This document shows, one piece after another, positions 52,066 through 60,537 of a stretch of DNA of 64,000 bases (positions within the stretch are counted from its first letter, which is position 1; every line of letters begins with the position of its first letter). Under the pieces are notes generated by a model. That model was given only the letters and a program-made list of their open reading frames with translations, was not told the origin of the DNA and did no database searches. Both the position numbers and the translations under genes were made by a program. This DNA is from Halobacillus andaensis (lineage in GTDB: Bacteria; Bacillota; Bacilli; Bacillales; Halobacillaceae), in the NCBI RefSeq assembly GCF_014636475.1, contig NZ_BMEL01000005.1, forward strand, positions 1-64,000, read 5' to 3'.

Positions 52066-52102
52066 AAAATCCTCATGGTCGTTCAGTCCATGAGGATTTT
52101 TT
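52064..52102. terminator. bidirectional terminator, FMN reductase and transglycosylase
   Basis: AAAAAATCCTCATG/CATGAGGATTTTTT hairpin overlapping both convergent stop regions. Confidence 0.93.
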
Positions 52103-52754
52103 ATCCTAAAATTTTACCTATATAATTCTGAGTTTCTTTAAAAGGAGGCACTCCTCCGTATTTATCAACGTTCCCCGGGCCTGCATTATAGGCAGCCAAA
52201 GCAAGCTTTGCATCCCCGTCATAACGGTCCAACATCTGCTTTAAATACTTGGTGCCACCCATGACGTTCTCCTTTGGATCAAACGCATTCGTTACCCCTA
52301 ACCCTTTAGCTGTGGCTGGCATCAACTGCATGAGACCCTGGGCTCCAACTGGACTCACCACATTAGGATCAAAATTCGATTCAGCTTTTACAACCGCACG
52401 GACCAGCGATTCATCTATCTCATTTACTGATGAAGCTTCTTTAATTAATTGATCCACATCCTGATTTTCCACATTAACCTCTCTGGTACTCGGGCTTGGG
52501 CTCGAAGCTGCTTCAGAAGAGGAACGATTAGACATATGTATAGCAGGAGGTGGCTGAAAAGCATTAAAACTAGTTAAATTCGGCTTGCTCGAGTGAGAGC
52601 TGTAAGACTCTGCAGACGGAGCTAAAAAAATGTCCAGCATGTCCTGAAAAGAAGCATCTCCATTGCTTGAGGATGAAGATTGAGATTTATGATCTCCACT
52701 CACTAAAGACATCGCTTGCATATGCATAAAATGACGAATTGCATGAAAGTCCAT
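52101..52754 (-). CDS. lytic transglycosylase, SLT domain (YjbJ-like)
   Basis: A 217-aa protein with a Ser-rich, low-complexity N-terminal half and a C-terminal SLT lysozyme-like domain (about 98-217). The catalytic glutamate is Glu125 in [26 protein letters not shown] and [17 protein letters not shown] complete the family set. No Sec signal peptide or transmembrane segment is visible, as for B. subtilis YjbJ, so its route to the wall is unclear. The start follows GAGGTG. Confidence 0.88.
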   Translation of the reverse strand: MDFHAIRHFMHMQAMSLVSGDHKSQSSSSSNGDASFQDMLDIFLAPSAESYSSHSSKPNLTSFNAFQPPPAIHMSNRSSSEAASSPSPSTREVNVENQDVDQLIKEASSVNEIDESLVRAVVKAESNFDPNVVSPVGAQGLMQLMPATAKGLGVTNAFDPKENVMGGTKYLKQMLDRYDGDAKLALAAYNAGPGNVDKYGGVPPFKETQNYIGKILG

Positions 52755-52937
52755 CGGTTCACCTCAATCGTTATGATTAACTTAATTTTACAGTAAAACC
52801 TAAAAGGACACAATCTTTGTTTGTAAGATAACAACTCCCATAATCACCCAAAACTTGAGAAAGTTTTTATACTATACAGTCGTTAATCGACTCTTTTCGA
52901 AAGATTTTTCCCAAAACAAAAAAGCTTCTATCGATGA

Positions 52938-52943
52938 TATAAT
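52938..52943 (+). promoter_or_regulatory. extended -10 of the candidate structured RNA
   Basis: TGATATAAT, an extended -10 with a perfect TATAAT and no clear -35, placed about 8 bp before the first paired base of the RNA at 52950. Confidence 0.55.
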
Positions 52944-52949
52944 GACAAT

Positions 52950-53173
52950 TAGCAAAAGAGATACCTCTTATCTTGAATAGTTGTATTCAAGGCGTCTGGT
53001 CATATGTTCTCAAACATAGCAAGACTCTCTTTTGTCTCTAATGTCGTATCACCCTTTCTATTCTTTGTCGGAAGAATAGACCTGTAGATTTCATGGCAGG
53101 CTTACTCTAACATTGAGAAGGCTTTCTGCCATCCCCCTTCCGTGAGCGATTCAAAGAAGGGGGCTTTTTTTGT
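52950..53173 (+). ncRNA. candidate structured non-coding RNA, about 220 nt
   Basis: A chain of helices fills this stretch on the plus strand. P1 GCAAAAGAGA/TCTCTTTTGT encloses two hairpins, CTTGAATA/TATTCAAG and GTCT..TATGTT/AACATA..AGAC. Hairpins TCTATTCTT/AAGAATAGA and ATGGCAG/CTGCCAT follow. It ends in a clean intrinsic terminator, CCCCCTTC/GAAGGGGG with CTTTTTTT. No ORF or downstream plus-strand gene exists for 2.2 kb, so it is not a simple leader. I do not recognise it as 6S, tmRNA, SRP, RNase P RNA, a T-box or a known riboswitch. Confidence 0.65.
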
Positions 53174-53199
53174 ATAAAAACCTCGTTTTATCAGCGAGC

Positions 53200-53395
53200 T
53201 CAGGCTGTTGAAAAAGGTTAGAAGAATATAATTTAGGGATTATATGGTAGTTCCTTCATTTTTGTCTGGAGAAAAAGGAACAGGAAAGAAGTGCCGCTTT
53301 CCGCGGGGCATGACGGAAAGTCTCCTCGGTCTGCGACCTGCGGGACCTCTCCTGTCTGCTCGTCCCGCAGGAGTCGTCACTTTTTCCGTTCCTTT
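53200..53395. repeat. long palindromic repeat, copy A (full)
   Basis: A left flank starting CAGGCTGTTGAAAAAG (53201) leads into a 122-bp hairpin element. Its ends AAAGGAACAGGAAAGAAGTG and CACTTTTTCCGTTCCTTT (53274-53395) are near-perfect inverted repeats, and the core has TGCGGGAC/GTCCCGCA. The left 140 bp recurs at 62588. An open frame on the minus strand here is low-complexity and not a gene. Confidence 0.8.
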
Positions 53396-53600
53396 ATCAA
53401 AATAAGCTTTTGGAACTATCGATAGATGCCCTCCTGCAAACGCTGTTTCCATAAGGGCACAGCTTAGGCAAGTGATTTTTTATTGACTATTATCAAAGGG
53501 TTTAGGAAACGACATTAGGCACGTCCTCAATCTCTTTCTGCGATGTAAAACCAACGAAGTAGTTCAGGTGTGCCAACATACGAAACTTTCTCATGCATTA

Positions 53601-53632
53601 AAAAATGTAGAGAAAACTAAGGTTTCTCTACA
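53601..53632 (-). terminator. terminator of the diacylglycerol-kinase-like gene, CTTGTAG family copy 2
   Basis: TGTAGAGAAA/TTTCTCTACA hairpin followed by TTTTTTA on the minus strand. A second small hairpin, AGCTCGCT/AGCGAGCT, lies between it and the stop. Confidence 0.85.
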
Positions 53633-53659
53633 AACTAAGCTCGCTTAATCAGCGAGCTT

Positions 53660-54541
53660 TTAATCAATAATCACTTCTATATGCTGGGGCTTCACTTCCA
53701 TCGTTACAGGTAAAAGGTCTCCTTCTTCCCCATCAACATTGGTGTGGAGTTTTTCTGAAGAAGTAACGTGCAGCTTCTTAGCTTTAAAATATTCAACATC
53801 TTTATCTTCTTTAAGAGTTCCTCTTAAAACCGATGTCACGATAGAAGCCATTCTGATCATGTTCACATTCTTTACGACATAGCAGTGCAATACTCCATCA
53901 TTTACTTTTGCTTCAGGAGAAAGCTTTTCAAAACCGGCCGTTGATTTCGTAAGTGCCGCAAGGAATAAGAAGGATTCTCCTTCCCATACTTTATCGTCAT
54001 ATTCGATACGTAAAGGATAAGCATTGGTTGAAGCTAATGTTTTCGCCCCTTCCATTAAATAAGCCAGGGGACCGAATTTTGTCTTTTGCTCTGGTGAAAC
54101 TTCTGATGTTGCTTCAGCAATTGATCCTACAGCTACAATATTCACGAAGTACCTCTCATTAAAACTACCTATATCCACCTTTTTTGTAAGGTCAGATTTT
54201 AATGTTTCTATCGCCTCTTTGGGGTCTAACGATATGTTTAATGCTCGAGCAAAATCATTCACTGTACCTAGTGGCACAATGCCAAGCTTAGGACGGTGCT
54301 TTTGATCGACCATTCCATTAATTGTTTCGTTAAGGGTTCCATCTCCTCCCAGTGAGACAACTAGATCGTATTCATCTTTACATGCATCTGAACAATACTG
54401 AGTTGCATCTAATTCCTTTTCTGTTTGAACCGTATTTACCTTATATTCTTTCGCTTCCAGAATCTCTTCAATTTGTTCCACGTAATCTACAGCTTCTTCT
54501 TTACCTGAAGAAGGATTTACGATAATCATTGCCTGCTTCAC
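53660..54541 (-). CDS. diacylglycerol/lipid kinase family protein, second copy
   Basis: A 293-aa YegS/DgkB-type protein: IVNPSSGKEEAVDYV, VSLGGDGTLNETINGMVDQ, LGIVPLGTVNDFARALNI, and a C-terminal beta domain with HTNVDGEEGDLLPV. It differs clearly from the member at 27392. DgkB returns diacylglycerol from lipoteichoic acid synthesis to phosphatidate, but YegS-type members have other substrates. GTG 54541 follows GGAGAGGG. Confidence 0.84.
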   Translation of the reverse strand: MKQAMIIVNPSSGKEEAVDYVEQIEEILEAKEYKVNTVQTEKELDATQYCSDACKDEYDLVVSLGGDGTLNETINGMVDQKHRPKLGIVPLGTVNDFARALNISLDPKEAIETLKSDLTKKVDIGSFNERYFVNIVAVGSIAEATSEVSPEQKTKFGPLAYLMEGAKTLASTNAYPLRIEYDDKVWEGESFLFLAALTKSTAGFEKLSPEAKVNDGVLHCYVVKNVNMIRMASIVTSVLRGTLKEDKDVEYFKAKKLHVTSSEKLHTNVDGEEGDLLPVTMEVKPQHIEVIID

Positions 54542-54576
54542 GAGACCCTCTCCTTCCTCTTCAAAAGCCACACAGC

Positions 54577-55050
54577 TTATCTGTTTTTCTTATCTATTTT
54601 TCCATCTGGTGAAAAAATCCCATCCGGTGAAAAACCTATAGAGTTGATAAATCCCTGCGTCATCGTATCTTCTGATGAATGTCCTATTTCTATTCGGTCG
54701 ACTTGTCTATCTCTCAACCATTTTAATAAGGACTGAACTAATTCTGAGCCTATCCCCTCTCGACGATAAAATTCATCGACGAATACTTCTTCTATTTTCC
54801 CTATGGTATCTTCATTATCTTGAGAAGCTTCCCCAAAGCCATACCCAACTACATTTCCGTTTTCTTCTGCTACAAGAAGCCGGCAATTAGGGTTTTCGTT
54901 AAATAAATGGTCCGCCGCCCAGTCTTTTTTATTCTTCAGTCTCTTGGCACTTTGAGTATCATCTTTATTTAGTTTGGTCCACGTATAATCCACTGCATAC
55001 TTAGTTACATGCATTAAATCTTTTTCGACTGGTTTCCTAACAATAGCCAT
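54577..55050 (-). CDS. GNAT-family N-acetyltransferase
   Basis: A 157-aa GNAT fold. The acetyl-CoA site is FVDEFYRREGIGSELVQSLLKWL (R-x-x-G-x-G/S pattern), preceded by LLVAEENGNVVGYGFGE and followed by IGHSSEDTMTQGFINSIGFSPDG. Substrate unknown. It runs just before the diacylglycerol-kinase-like gene on the same strand. Confidence 0.85.
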   Translation of the reverse strand: MAIVRKPVEKDLMHVTKYAVDYTWTKLNKDDTQSAKRLKNKKDWAADHLFNENPNCRLLVAEENGNVVGYGFGEASQDNEDTIGKIEEVFVDEFYRREGIGSELVQSLLKWLRDRQVDRIEIGHSSEDTMTQGFINSIGFSPDGIFSPDGKIDKKNR

Positions 55051-55072
55051 ACCTAAACCATCCTTTCAAAGA

Positions 55073-55345
55073 TTATCCTTTTAATACATCTTGATATTTT
55101 TGTTCATCACTAAGCACTTTTTCTGCAAAGGAACACACAGGCTTAATTTTTTTATCGTTTTCCCTCGCATAGTGAACTGCATGTTCCACAAGCTCTGTAG
55201 CCAGGCCTTCACCTTGCTCCTGCGGATTAACATGGGTGTGAGTAATAATAATGAGTGACCCTTCTTCCTCAAAAGCTAATTCTGCTATCGTTTGATTTTC
55301 TTCATTTATATAAAAACGTCCTTTATCTTCTTGAATATGTGACAT
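55073..55345 (-). CDS. small GNAT-like acetyltransferase (YjdJ-like)
   Basis: A 90-aa minimal GNAT domain: RFYINEENQTIAELAFEEEG, then LIIITHTHVNPQEQGEGLATELVEHAVHYARENDKKIKPVCSFAEKVL. This is the single-domain YjdJ/NATD1 type, whose substrates are unknown. ATG 55345 follows AAAGGATG. It lies 22 bp before the larger GNAT gene, probably co-transcribed. Confidence 0.84.
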   Translation of the reverse strand: MSHIQEDKGRFYINEENQTIAELAFEEEGSLIIITHTHVNPQEQGEGLATELVEHAVHYARENDKKIKPVCSFAEKVLSDEQKYQDVLKG

Positions 55346-55447
55346 TGCTATCATCCTTTCCCTCCCTTATATACCCTTAACTTTAGAAAGCTATGCCATG
55401 ATTTAACTAATTTCTTTTGTTAAAATAAAAGGTAAAGAGGTGAAACG

Positions 55448-56230
55448 ATGACAACTACTATAGCTATTATTCAAATGCATATCGAACTTGGGAAGCCTGA
55501 AACGAATCGCCAACAAGCTCTCCCGCGAATCAAGGACGCCGTCTTAGAAGGAGCGGAAGTAATCGTCCTTCCTGAATTATGGACGACAGGCTATGACCTG
55601 AGCCGTTTTGACGAGATTGCAGAACCCCTTGACGGCCCTACCCACCAAATGATGATCGAACTCGCCAAACAGCACAGTGTCACGATTACCGGTTCAGTTG
55701 CAGAAAAAGATAACGGTCATTTTTATAATACACTAGTCGCTTATGACCCTGACGGTAATCGTATTTTAAATTATCGTAAAGCTCATTTATTCCGTTTAAT
55801 GGATGAAGAGAAATATTTGAATTCCGGTAACCAAAAAGGAAATTTCACGTTGAACGACACCCTTGTTGCAGGCGTCATTTGTTATGATATCCGTTTCCCT
55901 GAATGGATTAGGACGCACATGCTCAATGGCGCCAGAGCGCTGTTTGTTGTCGCAGAGTGGCCAAAACCAAGAGTCGAACATTGGAGAAACATTCTGATCA
56001 GCCGTGCCATTGAAAATCAAAGCTTCGTCATCGCTTGTAACCGAGTAGGCGCTGATGAAAACAATGAATTTGGCGGTCATTCAATTGTGATCGACCCGTG
56101 GGGAAATGTTGTGGCTGAAGCTGGAGAACAAGAAGAAATCTTACTGTGCGAGGTAGATTTTTCAAGAGTAGAAGCTATTCGTGAACAAATCCCTATTTTT
56201 CAAGACAGACGTCCTGACTTATACGAATAA
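55448..56230 (+). CDS. carbon-nitrogen hydrolase (nitrilase-type amidase)
   Basis: A 260-aa nitrilase-superfamily enzyme with the catalytic triad Glu43 (VLPELWTTGY), Lys111 (NYRKAHLF) and Cys145 (GVICYDIRFPEW). This size and the PELWTTGYD sequence fit omega-amidase or YafV-like members that hydrolyse alpha-keto acid amides. It and the MtnE-like aminotransferase at 59327 could both act in methionine salvage, but they are not linked as an operon. AAAGAGGTG precedes ATG 55448. Confidence 0.87.
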   Translation: MTTTIAIIQMHIELGKPETNRQQALPRIKDAVLEGAEVIVLPELWTTGYDLSRFDEIAEPLDGPTHQMMIELAKQHSVTITGSVAEKDNGHFYNTLVAYDPDGNRILNYRKAHLFRLMDEEKYLNSGNQKGNFTLNDTLVAGVICYDIRFPEWIRTHMLNGARALFVVAEWPKPRVEHWRNILISRAIENQSFVIACNRVGADENNEFGGHSIVIDPWGNVVAEAGEQEEILLCEVDFSRVEAIREQIPIFQDRRPDLYE

Positions 56231-56256
56231 AAAAAGCCCTGCTTTAGGCTTTTCAG

Positions 56257-56287
56257 GCTGTCGAGAAAGTTTTCGACAGCTTTTTTT
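56257..56287 (+). terminator. terminator of the nitrilase-type gene
   Basis: GCTGTCGA/TCGACAGC hairpin followed by TTTTTTTT, 26 bp after the stop. Confidence 0.9.
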
Positions 56288-56379
56288 TATCCTCTCCTTT
56301 ATCCTAGAGATCGAACAGGTTCGGTTAAACTGCCTCCACCATGAAGGCAAATGGAAGAATCGACTTCGGGGCAAGAATA

Positions 56380-56415
56380 AAAAACTTGTAGAAAAACCTT
56401 GAGTTTATCTACAAG
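56380..56415 (-). terminator. terminator of nos, CTTGTAG family copy 3
   Basis: CTTGTAGA..AAAC pairs with GTTT..TCTACAAG, and the minus strand continues TTTTTTATT. Confidence 0.85.
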
Positions 56416-56433
56416 CTGAAAATCCCTTTTTAA

Positions 56434-57498
56434 TTAATAAACTTTATCCTGATAGAAATAATTAGGTGTATCCATACGGTCTTCAAACGATTGGTGAAAA
56501 ATTTTTGTGGAAGCCGGGGAGAGTGGCGGTATGAGCCACGTCCAATCCCCTTTAGCTTCACGCCCGCATTTCTGCTCTTTTGATAAGAATAATTGGAATT
56601 GCTGAGCAGCACTATGATGATCTACAATACTTACCTTATCCGTTTTATAAGAGTGAAGGACGGCTTGATTCAATTCAATTAACGCCCGATCCTTCCACAA
56701 CGTAGTATTTCTGCGTGTATTCAATCCCATTCCTTCGGCTACAACAGGAAGTAAATTGTAACGAAAGTCGTCAGCTAAATTTCTGGCCCCGATTTCCGTT
56801 TCCATGTACCAGCCATTAAACGGAGCGGCGGTATAGTGAATCCCGCCAATTTCTAAACACATATCGGATATAATAGGAACTGCGTACCACTTCAACTGCA
56901 GGTCTTTAAACCATTCAAACTCCGGATGTCGAAGCGGTACTTCAAGTACTTTTTCTGAAGGTATGTCATACCATTTTGGTGCACTGTCGCCTATTTGTAT
57001 AACGAGTGGGAGAACGTCAAAAGCACTTCCGTCCCCTCCCCACCCTAAGCGTCGACATGCGTTCGTAAACTCAATTGATGCAGGATCCCCAACAACCCCT
57101 GTCGCTCCCTCATATCCTGCATACCGAATAAGCTGATGATTCCAAATACGCAGAGGTTTTCCATCTATAGCAGGAGGCATAATCGATATGGTGGAACGAA
57201 TTCTGCCTTTATTCGTAGCATAATCAATATGATCAAACAACGCGTCTCTTACTTCCCCTTCCGTCTTTAGACTCCGATGATCAAATACCTGCAAAGTATC
57301 CCAAAAAAGCCGGCCAATACAACGGTTGCTGTTGCGCCAAGCCACCTTTGCACCATACTCCAGCTCTTCATATGTATGCTGGTACGTCCCCGTCTGATCA
57401 ATAGAATCTTTCACCTCCGCCAATCGTTCCTCTATCAAAGAAGATTGATCCAACTCTGTATAACATTGACGTATAAAGGATTCTGCCTTTTGCCACAT
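56434..57498 (-). CDS. nos: bacterial nitric oxide synthase, oxygenase
   Basis: The oxygenase-only enzyme makes NO from arginine, using heme and tetrahydrofolate or tetrahydrobiopterin, with electrons from a borrowed reductase. The heme thiolate is Cys60 in [38 protein letters not shown] holds the substrate glutamate, and [12 protein letters not shown] the pterin side. The listed ATG gives 354 aa; the frame continues to 57561, and the ribosome site is not clear. In Bacillus, NO protects against oxidative damage. Confidence 0.95.
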   Translation of the reverse strand: MWQKAESFIRQCYTELDQSSLIEERLAEVKDSIDQTGTYQHTYEELEYGAKVAWRNSNRCIGRLFWDTLQVFDHRSLKTEGEVRDALFDHIDYATNKGRIRSTISIMPPAIDGKPLRIWNHQLIRYAGYEGATGVVGDPASIEFTNACRRLGWGGDGSAFDVLPLVIQIGDSAPKWYDIPSEKVLEVPLRHPEFEWFKDLQLKWYAVPIISDMCLEIGGIHYTAAPFNGWYMETEIGARNLADDFRYNLLPVVAEGMGLNTRRNTTLWKDRALIELNQAVLHSYKTDKVSIVDHHSAAQQFQLFLSKEQKCGREAKGDWTWLIPPLSPASTKIFHQSFEDRMDTPNYFYQDKVY

Positions 57499-57562
57499 GA
57501 CCTCTTCAATCCCCTCATCCCTAACGTTATCCCTATATATTATCACACTGAATGAAGACACA

Positions 57563-57593
57563 TAAAAAAGGAGACAGCCCGTTGAAGGCTGTC
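57563..57593 (-). terminator. terminator of the zinc-ribbon gene
   Basis: GACAGCC/GGCTGTC hairpin with TCCTTTTTT on the minus strand, just past the stop. Confidence 0.88.
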
Positions 57594-57600
57594 AATCTCG

Positions 57601-57807
57601 CTAACCACCAAAGAAAAAGTCAAATATGTTACTCGCCTGAGATGCCTGCTTATTATAGAATTCCGAATAGCCGCAGTTCTTACAAAAGACGACTGTAAAT
57701 TGATTGTTCTGTACATCAAACATTTTGGATAGTCCCGTTCCAGTCATCGCGACATCTTTCGAATCCGCATCCGTACTTCCACATTTGATACATCCTTGTT
57801 CACTCAT
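57601..57807 (-). CDS. small zinc-ribbon protein
   Basis: A 68-aa protein with two CxxC pairs (GCIKCGSTD and FCKNCGYSE) forming a zinc ribbon, and a Gln/Ala/Ser-Phe tail ending FDFFFGG. It matches the zinc-ribbon nucleic-acid-binding-protein-like family; no function is known. ATG 57807 follows AAGGAGG. It sits between the CoA-disulfide-reductase-like gene and nos. Confidence 0.85.
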   Translation of the reverse strand: MSEQGCIKCGSTDADSKDVAMTGTGLSKMFDVQNNQFTVVFCKNCGYSEFYNKQASQASNIFDFFFGG

Positions 57808-57864
57808 CAATGACCCTCCTTATTTCTTCTTAACTAATTCATACGAATAAGATGGGCTTTGGTT

Positions 57865-59202
57865 TCACTTTGCTTTCCTTGCCGCCTGTTGAATCGGGTC
57901 CCATACGCTATTATATGGAGGTGCATAGGCTAGATCCAGTTCGATTAATTGATCCACAGACATTTGATGATAGAGCGCTGTGGCTAATACATCGATCCGT
58001 TTATCTACGCCTTCTTTTCCAATAATCTGACCACCTAATAACGTTCGCGTTTTTTCATGATAGATCAGCTTAACGTTCATCGTTCCTTCTTTTGAATAAT
58101 AACCAGCAGCATGGGTGGATTTAATAGCAACTGTCTTATATGGAATGCCTTCTTGTTCCGCTTCACGAGACGAAATGCCTGTACGACCTAACGTTAAATC
58201 AAAAAACTTCAAAATGGAAGTTCCTACTATGCCCTGAAAACTTTTATGCTCATTGACGATATTTAACCCCGCAATCTGTCCTTGTTTATTCGCGTGGGTG
58301 CCAAGCGGTATGTAATCGTGCCGCTCTTTAATTCGGTGATATTGGGTAGCACAGTCGCCAGCAGCATATATATCCATAATACTTGTTTCCATAAATCCGT
58401 TGACTTGAATCGCGTCGTTATAACTCTTATATATACCTGTATCTTCTAGAAATGATGTGTTTGGCGTCACGCCAACGGCTACTAACACCTGGTCCGCCGG
58501 ATAACGTCCTTTATCCGTCACTACACATTCCACTCGACCTTCTCCCTCGAATCCTTCTACAGAGTCGCCAAGGGACAGCTCCATTCCATTTCTTTTTGCT
58601 TCTTGGTGAACGAGTTCCCCCATTTCTTCATCAAAAATCTTCGCAAGCTGAGCTCCGCGGTCTATGATGCGGACATTCTTCCCAATATTTACAAGGTTCT
58701 CAGCCATCTCTAGCCCAATATAACCTCCGCCAATTATAGCAACATCTTGTACATCCTTATTTAGATCCTCTATGATCGTTTCTGCATCAGGGATCGTCTT
58801 TAATGGAAAGATACCATCGAGATGCTTTCCTTCCCACGGTGGCATAATTGGATCGGCACCTGTGGCTACAAGCAATCGGTCATATCGCTCTTCGAATTCC
58901 TCTCCACTGGCATGATCAATGCCATGAACGATTTTATGATCACAATCGACACGTGTTACTTCATGAAGGACTCGGGCATCAATTCCGTACTTTTCGCGAA
59001 AGGTTTCAGGAGTTCTTGCAATTAAATCGTCTGTAGAATCGACTTCTCCTCCGATAACGTACGGCAGTCCACACTGCCCGTAAGAATAAATTTCGCCACG
59101 TTCTAAAGTAACCACTTCATTCCCCTCACTATTTCTCACCATTTGCATCGCTGCACTCATTCCTGCAGCATCGCCTCCAATAATAACAATCTTCAAATTC
59201 AT
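57865..59202 (-). CDS. CoA-disulfide reductase-like FAD oxidoreductase
   Basis: A 445-aa flavoprotein of the single-cysteine disulfide reductase group. The FAD site is IVIIGGDAAGMSAAM, the redox cysteine Cys44 lies in YGQCGLPYVIGG, the NAD(P) site is VAIIGGGYIGLEMAENL, and IYAAGDCATQY is the second FAD contact. CoA-disulfide reductase, NADH oxidase and NADH peroxidase share this plan; the SYGQCGLPY context fits CoA-disulfide reductase, and no rhodanese domain is attached. ATG 59202 follows AAAGGTG. Confidence 0.85.
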   Translation of the reverse strand: MNLKIVIIGGDAAGMSAAMQMVRNSEGNEVVTLERGEIYSYGQCGLPYVIGGEVDSTDDLIARTPETFREKYGIDARVLHEVTRVDCDHKIVHGIDHASGEEFEERYDRLLVATGADPIMPPWEGKHLDGIFPLKTIPDAETIIEDLNKDVQDVAIIGGGYIGLEMAENLVNIGKNVRIIDRGAQLAKIFDEEMGELVHQEAKRNGMELSLGDSVEGFEGEGRVECVVTDKGRYPADQVLVAVGVTPNTSFLEDTGIYKSYNDAIQVNGFMETSIMDIYAAGDCATQYHRIKERHDYIPLGTHANKQGQIAGLNIVNEHKSFQGIVGTSILKFFDLTLGRTGISSREAEQEGIPYKTVAIKSTHAAGYYSKEGTMNVKLIYHEKTRTLLGGQIIGKEGVDKRIDVLATALYHQMSVDQLIELDLAYAPPYNSVWDPIQQAARKAK

Positions 59203-59326
59203 CACACCTTTCTCTTTAGTTATACCCCAAAATCCCATGCGGCAAAAACGTCCTCTTTACAAATAACATTGAGCACGTTAGTATAAATTATTAAACTTTT
59301 CAAAAAATGAATAAAGGGAGGATCTT

Positions 59327-60502
59327 ATGAAAGAATTCCAGCAATCTGATGCTTTAGCTCGCTTGCCTGAACAGTTTTTTGCCAAGCTCGTCAAAAAACT
59401 TTATACATATCAGCAACAGGGGCATGATTTAATCAACCTAGGTCAAGGAAACCCAGACCAGCCTACCCCTGACCATATTGTGAAATCCTTACAGAAAGCA
59501 GCTGAAAACCCGGTTAATCACAAATATTCTCCTTTTCAAGGGTTTGATCATTTAAAAGAAGCTGTAGCTACTTATTATAAAAGGGAATACGACGTTGACG
59601 TGGATCCTTCCAACGAAGTTGCCGTCTTATTCGGCAGCAAAGCCGGATTAGTCGAATTGAGTCAATGCTTTTTAAACGAGGGAGACGTGGCCCTCGTGCC
59701 AGACCCTGGATACCCAGATTACTGGTCAGGTGTGGCCCTCGCCAATGGTGTTATGGAGCCGCTCCCTTTACTTGAGGAAAATGGGTTTCTTCCTAATTAC
59801 GATAAGATTGATCAAGAGACCTTACAAAAAGCGAAACTTATGTTTTTAAATTACCCGAACAACCCAACGTCAGCCGTTGCCAATGAAGCATTTTTTGAAG
59901 AAACGATTGCCTTGGCTGATCAGCAGGACATTTGCGTCGTCCACGACTTTGCTTATGGAGCCATCGGTTTTGATGGGGATAAACCATTAAGCTTTCTGCA
60001 AGTCCCTGGAGCTAAAAACGTTGGAGTTGAAATTTACACCATGTCTAAAACCTATAACATGGCAGGCTGGCGTATCGCTTTTGCGGTTGGTAATCCGAGT
60101 GTCGTACAAGCCTTAGAACTCATTCAAGACCATTACTATGTCAGTTTGTTTGGGGCGGTACAAGATGCAGCTGCTACCGCATTGCTCGATTCTCAACAAT
60201 GCGTGGAAGACCTTAAAGAGACGTACGAAAAAAGAAGAAACTTATTAGTCACTGGTTTACAAGAAGCTGGATACGAAATTACACCGTGCAAAGGGTCTTT
60301 CTTTATGTGGCTTAAGGTTCCTGAAGGGTACACGTCCGAATCTTTTGCAGATGAACTTCTAGATAAAGTCGGATTGTTTGTCGCTCCTGGCGTTGGCTTT
60401 GGAGAATACGGCGAATTCTATGTCCGCATTGGTCTTAACAACTCTGAAGAACACCTTCGAGAAGCTGTGCATCGCTTTAAAAAATTTAAAGAAGAGCAGT
60501 AA
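59327..60502 (+). CDS. PLP-dependent aminotransferase, MtnE-like
   Basis: A 391-aa class I/II aminotransferase. The PLP lysine is Lys241 in IYTMSKTYNMAGWR; INLGQGNPDQPTPDHIV, VPDPGYPDYWSG and LNYPNNPTSAVA are further landmarks. It closely resembles B. subtilis MtnE, which makes methionine from its keto acid in the salvage pathway. None of the other mtn genes is nearby, so the assignment rests on sequence look. AAAGGGAGG precedes ATG 59327. Confidence 0.85.
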   Translation: MKEFQQSDALARLPEQFFAKLVKKLYTYQQQGHDLINLGQGNPDQPTPDHIVKSLQKAAENPVNHKYSPFQGFDHLKEAVATYYKREYDVDVDPSNEVAVLFGSKAGLVELSQCFLNEGDVALVPDPGYPDYWSGVALANGVMEPLPLLEENGFLPNYDKIDQETLQKAKLMFLNYPNNPTSAVANEAFFEETIALADQQDICVVHDFAYGAIGFDGDKPLSFLQVPGAKNVGVEIYTMSKTYNMAGWRIAFAVGNPSVVQALELIQDHYYVSLFGAVQDAAATALLDSQQCVEDLKETYEKRRNLLVTGLQEAGYEITPCKGSFFMWLKVPEGYTSESFADELLDKVGLFVAPGVGFGEYGEFYVRIGLNNSEEHLREAVHRFKKFKEEQ

Positions 60503-60531
60503 AAAACCGGAGCCGTCTCAGCTCCGGTTTT
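60503..60531. terminator. bidirectional terminator, aminotransferase and aldehyde dehydrogenase
   Basis: AAAACCGGAGC/GCTCCGGTTTT hairpin between convergent genes. Confidence 0.92.
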
Positions 60532-60537
60532 CTGTTA

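Noticed and set aside
53240-53452. 70-codon minus-strand frame
   Set aside because: It lies inside the palindromic repeat; the Arg/Pro/Gly-rich translation comes from the GC-rich hairpin.
59221-59250. GGGTAT with an upstream GTTTTT before the CoA-disulfide-reductase-like gene
   Set aside because: The spacing is 16 bp and the start codon would lie only about 20 bp from the -10, leaving almost no leader; not a convincing sigma-B site.
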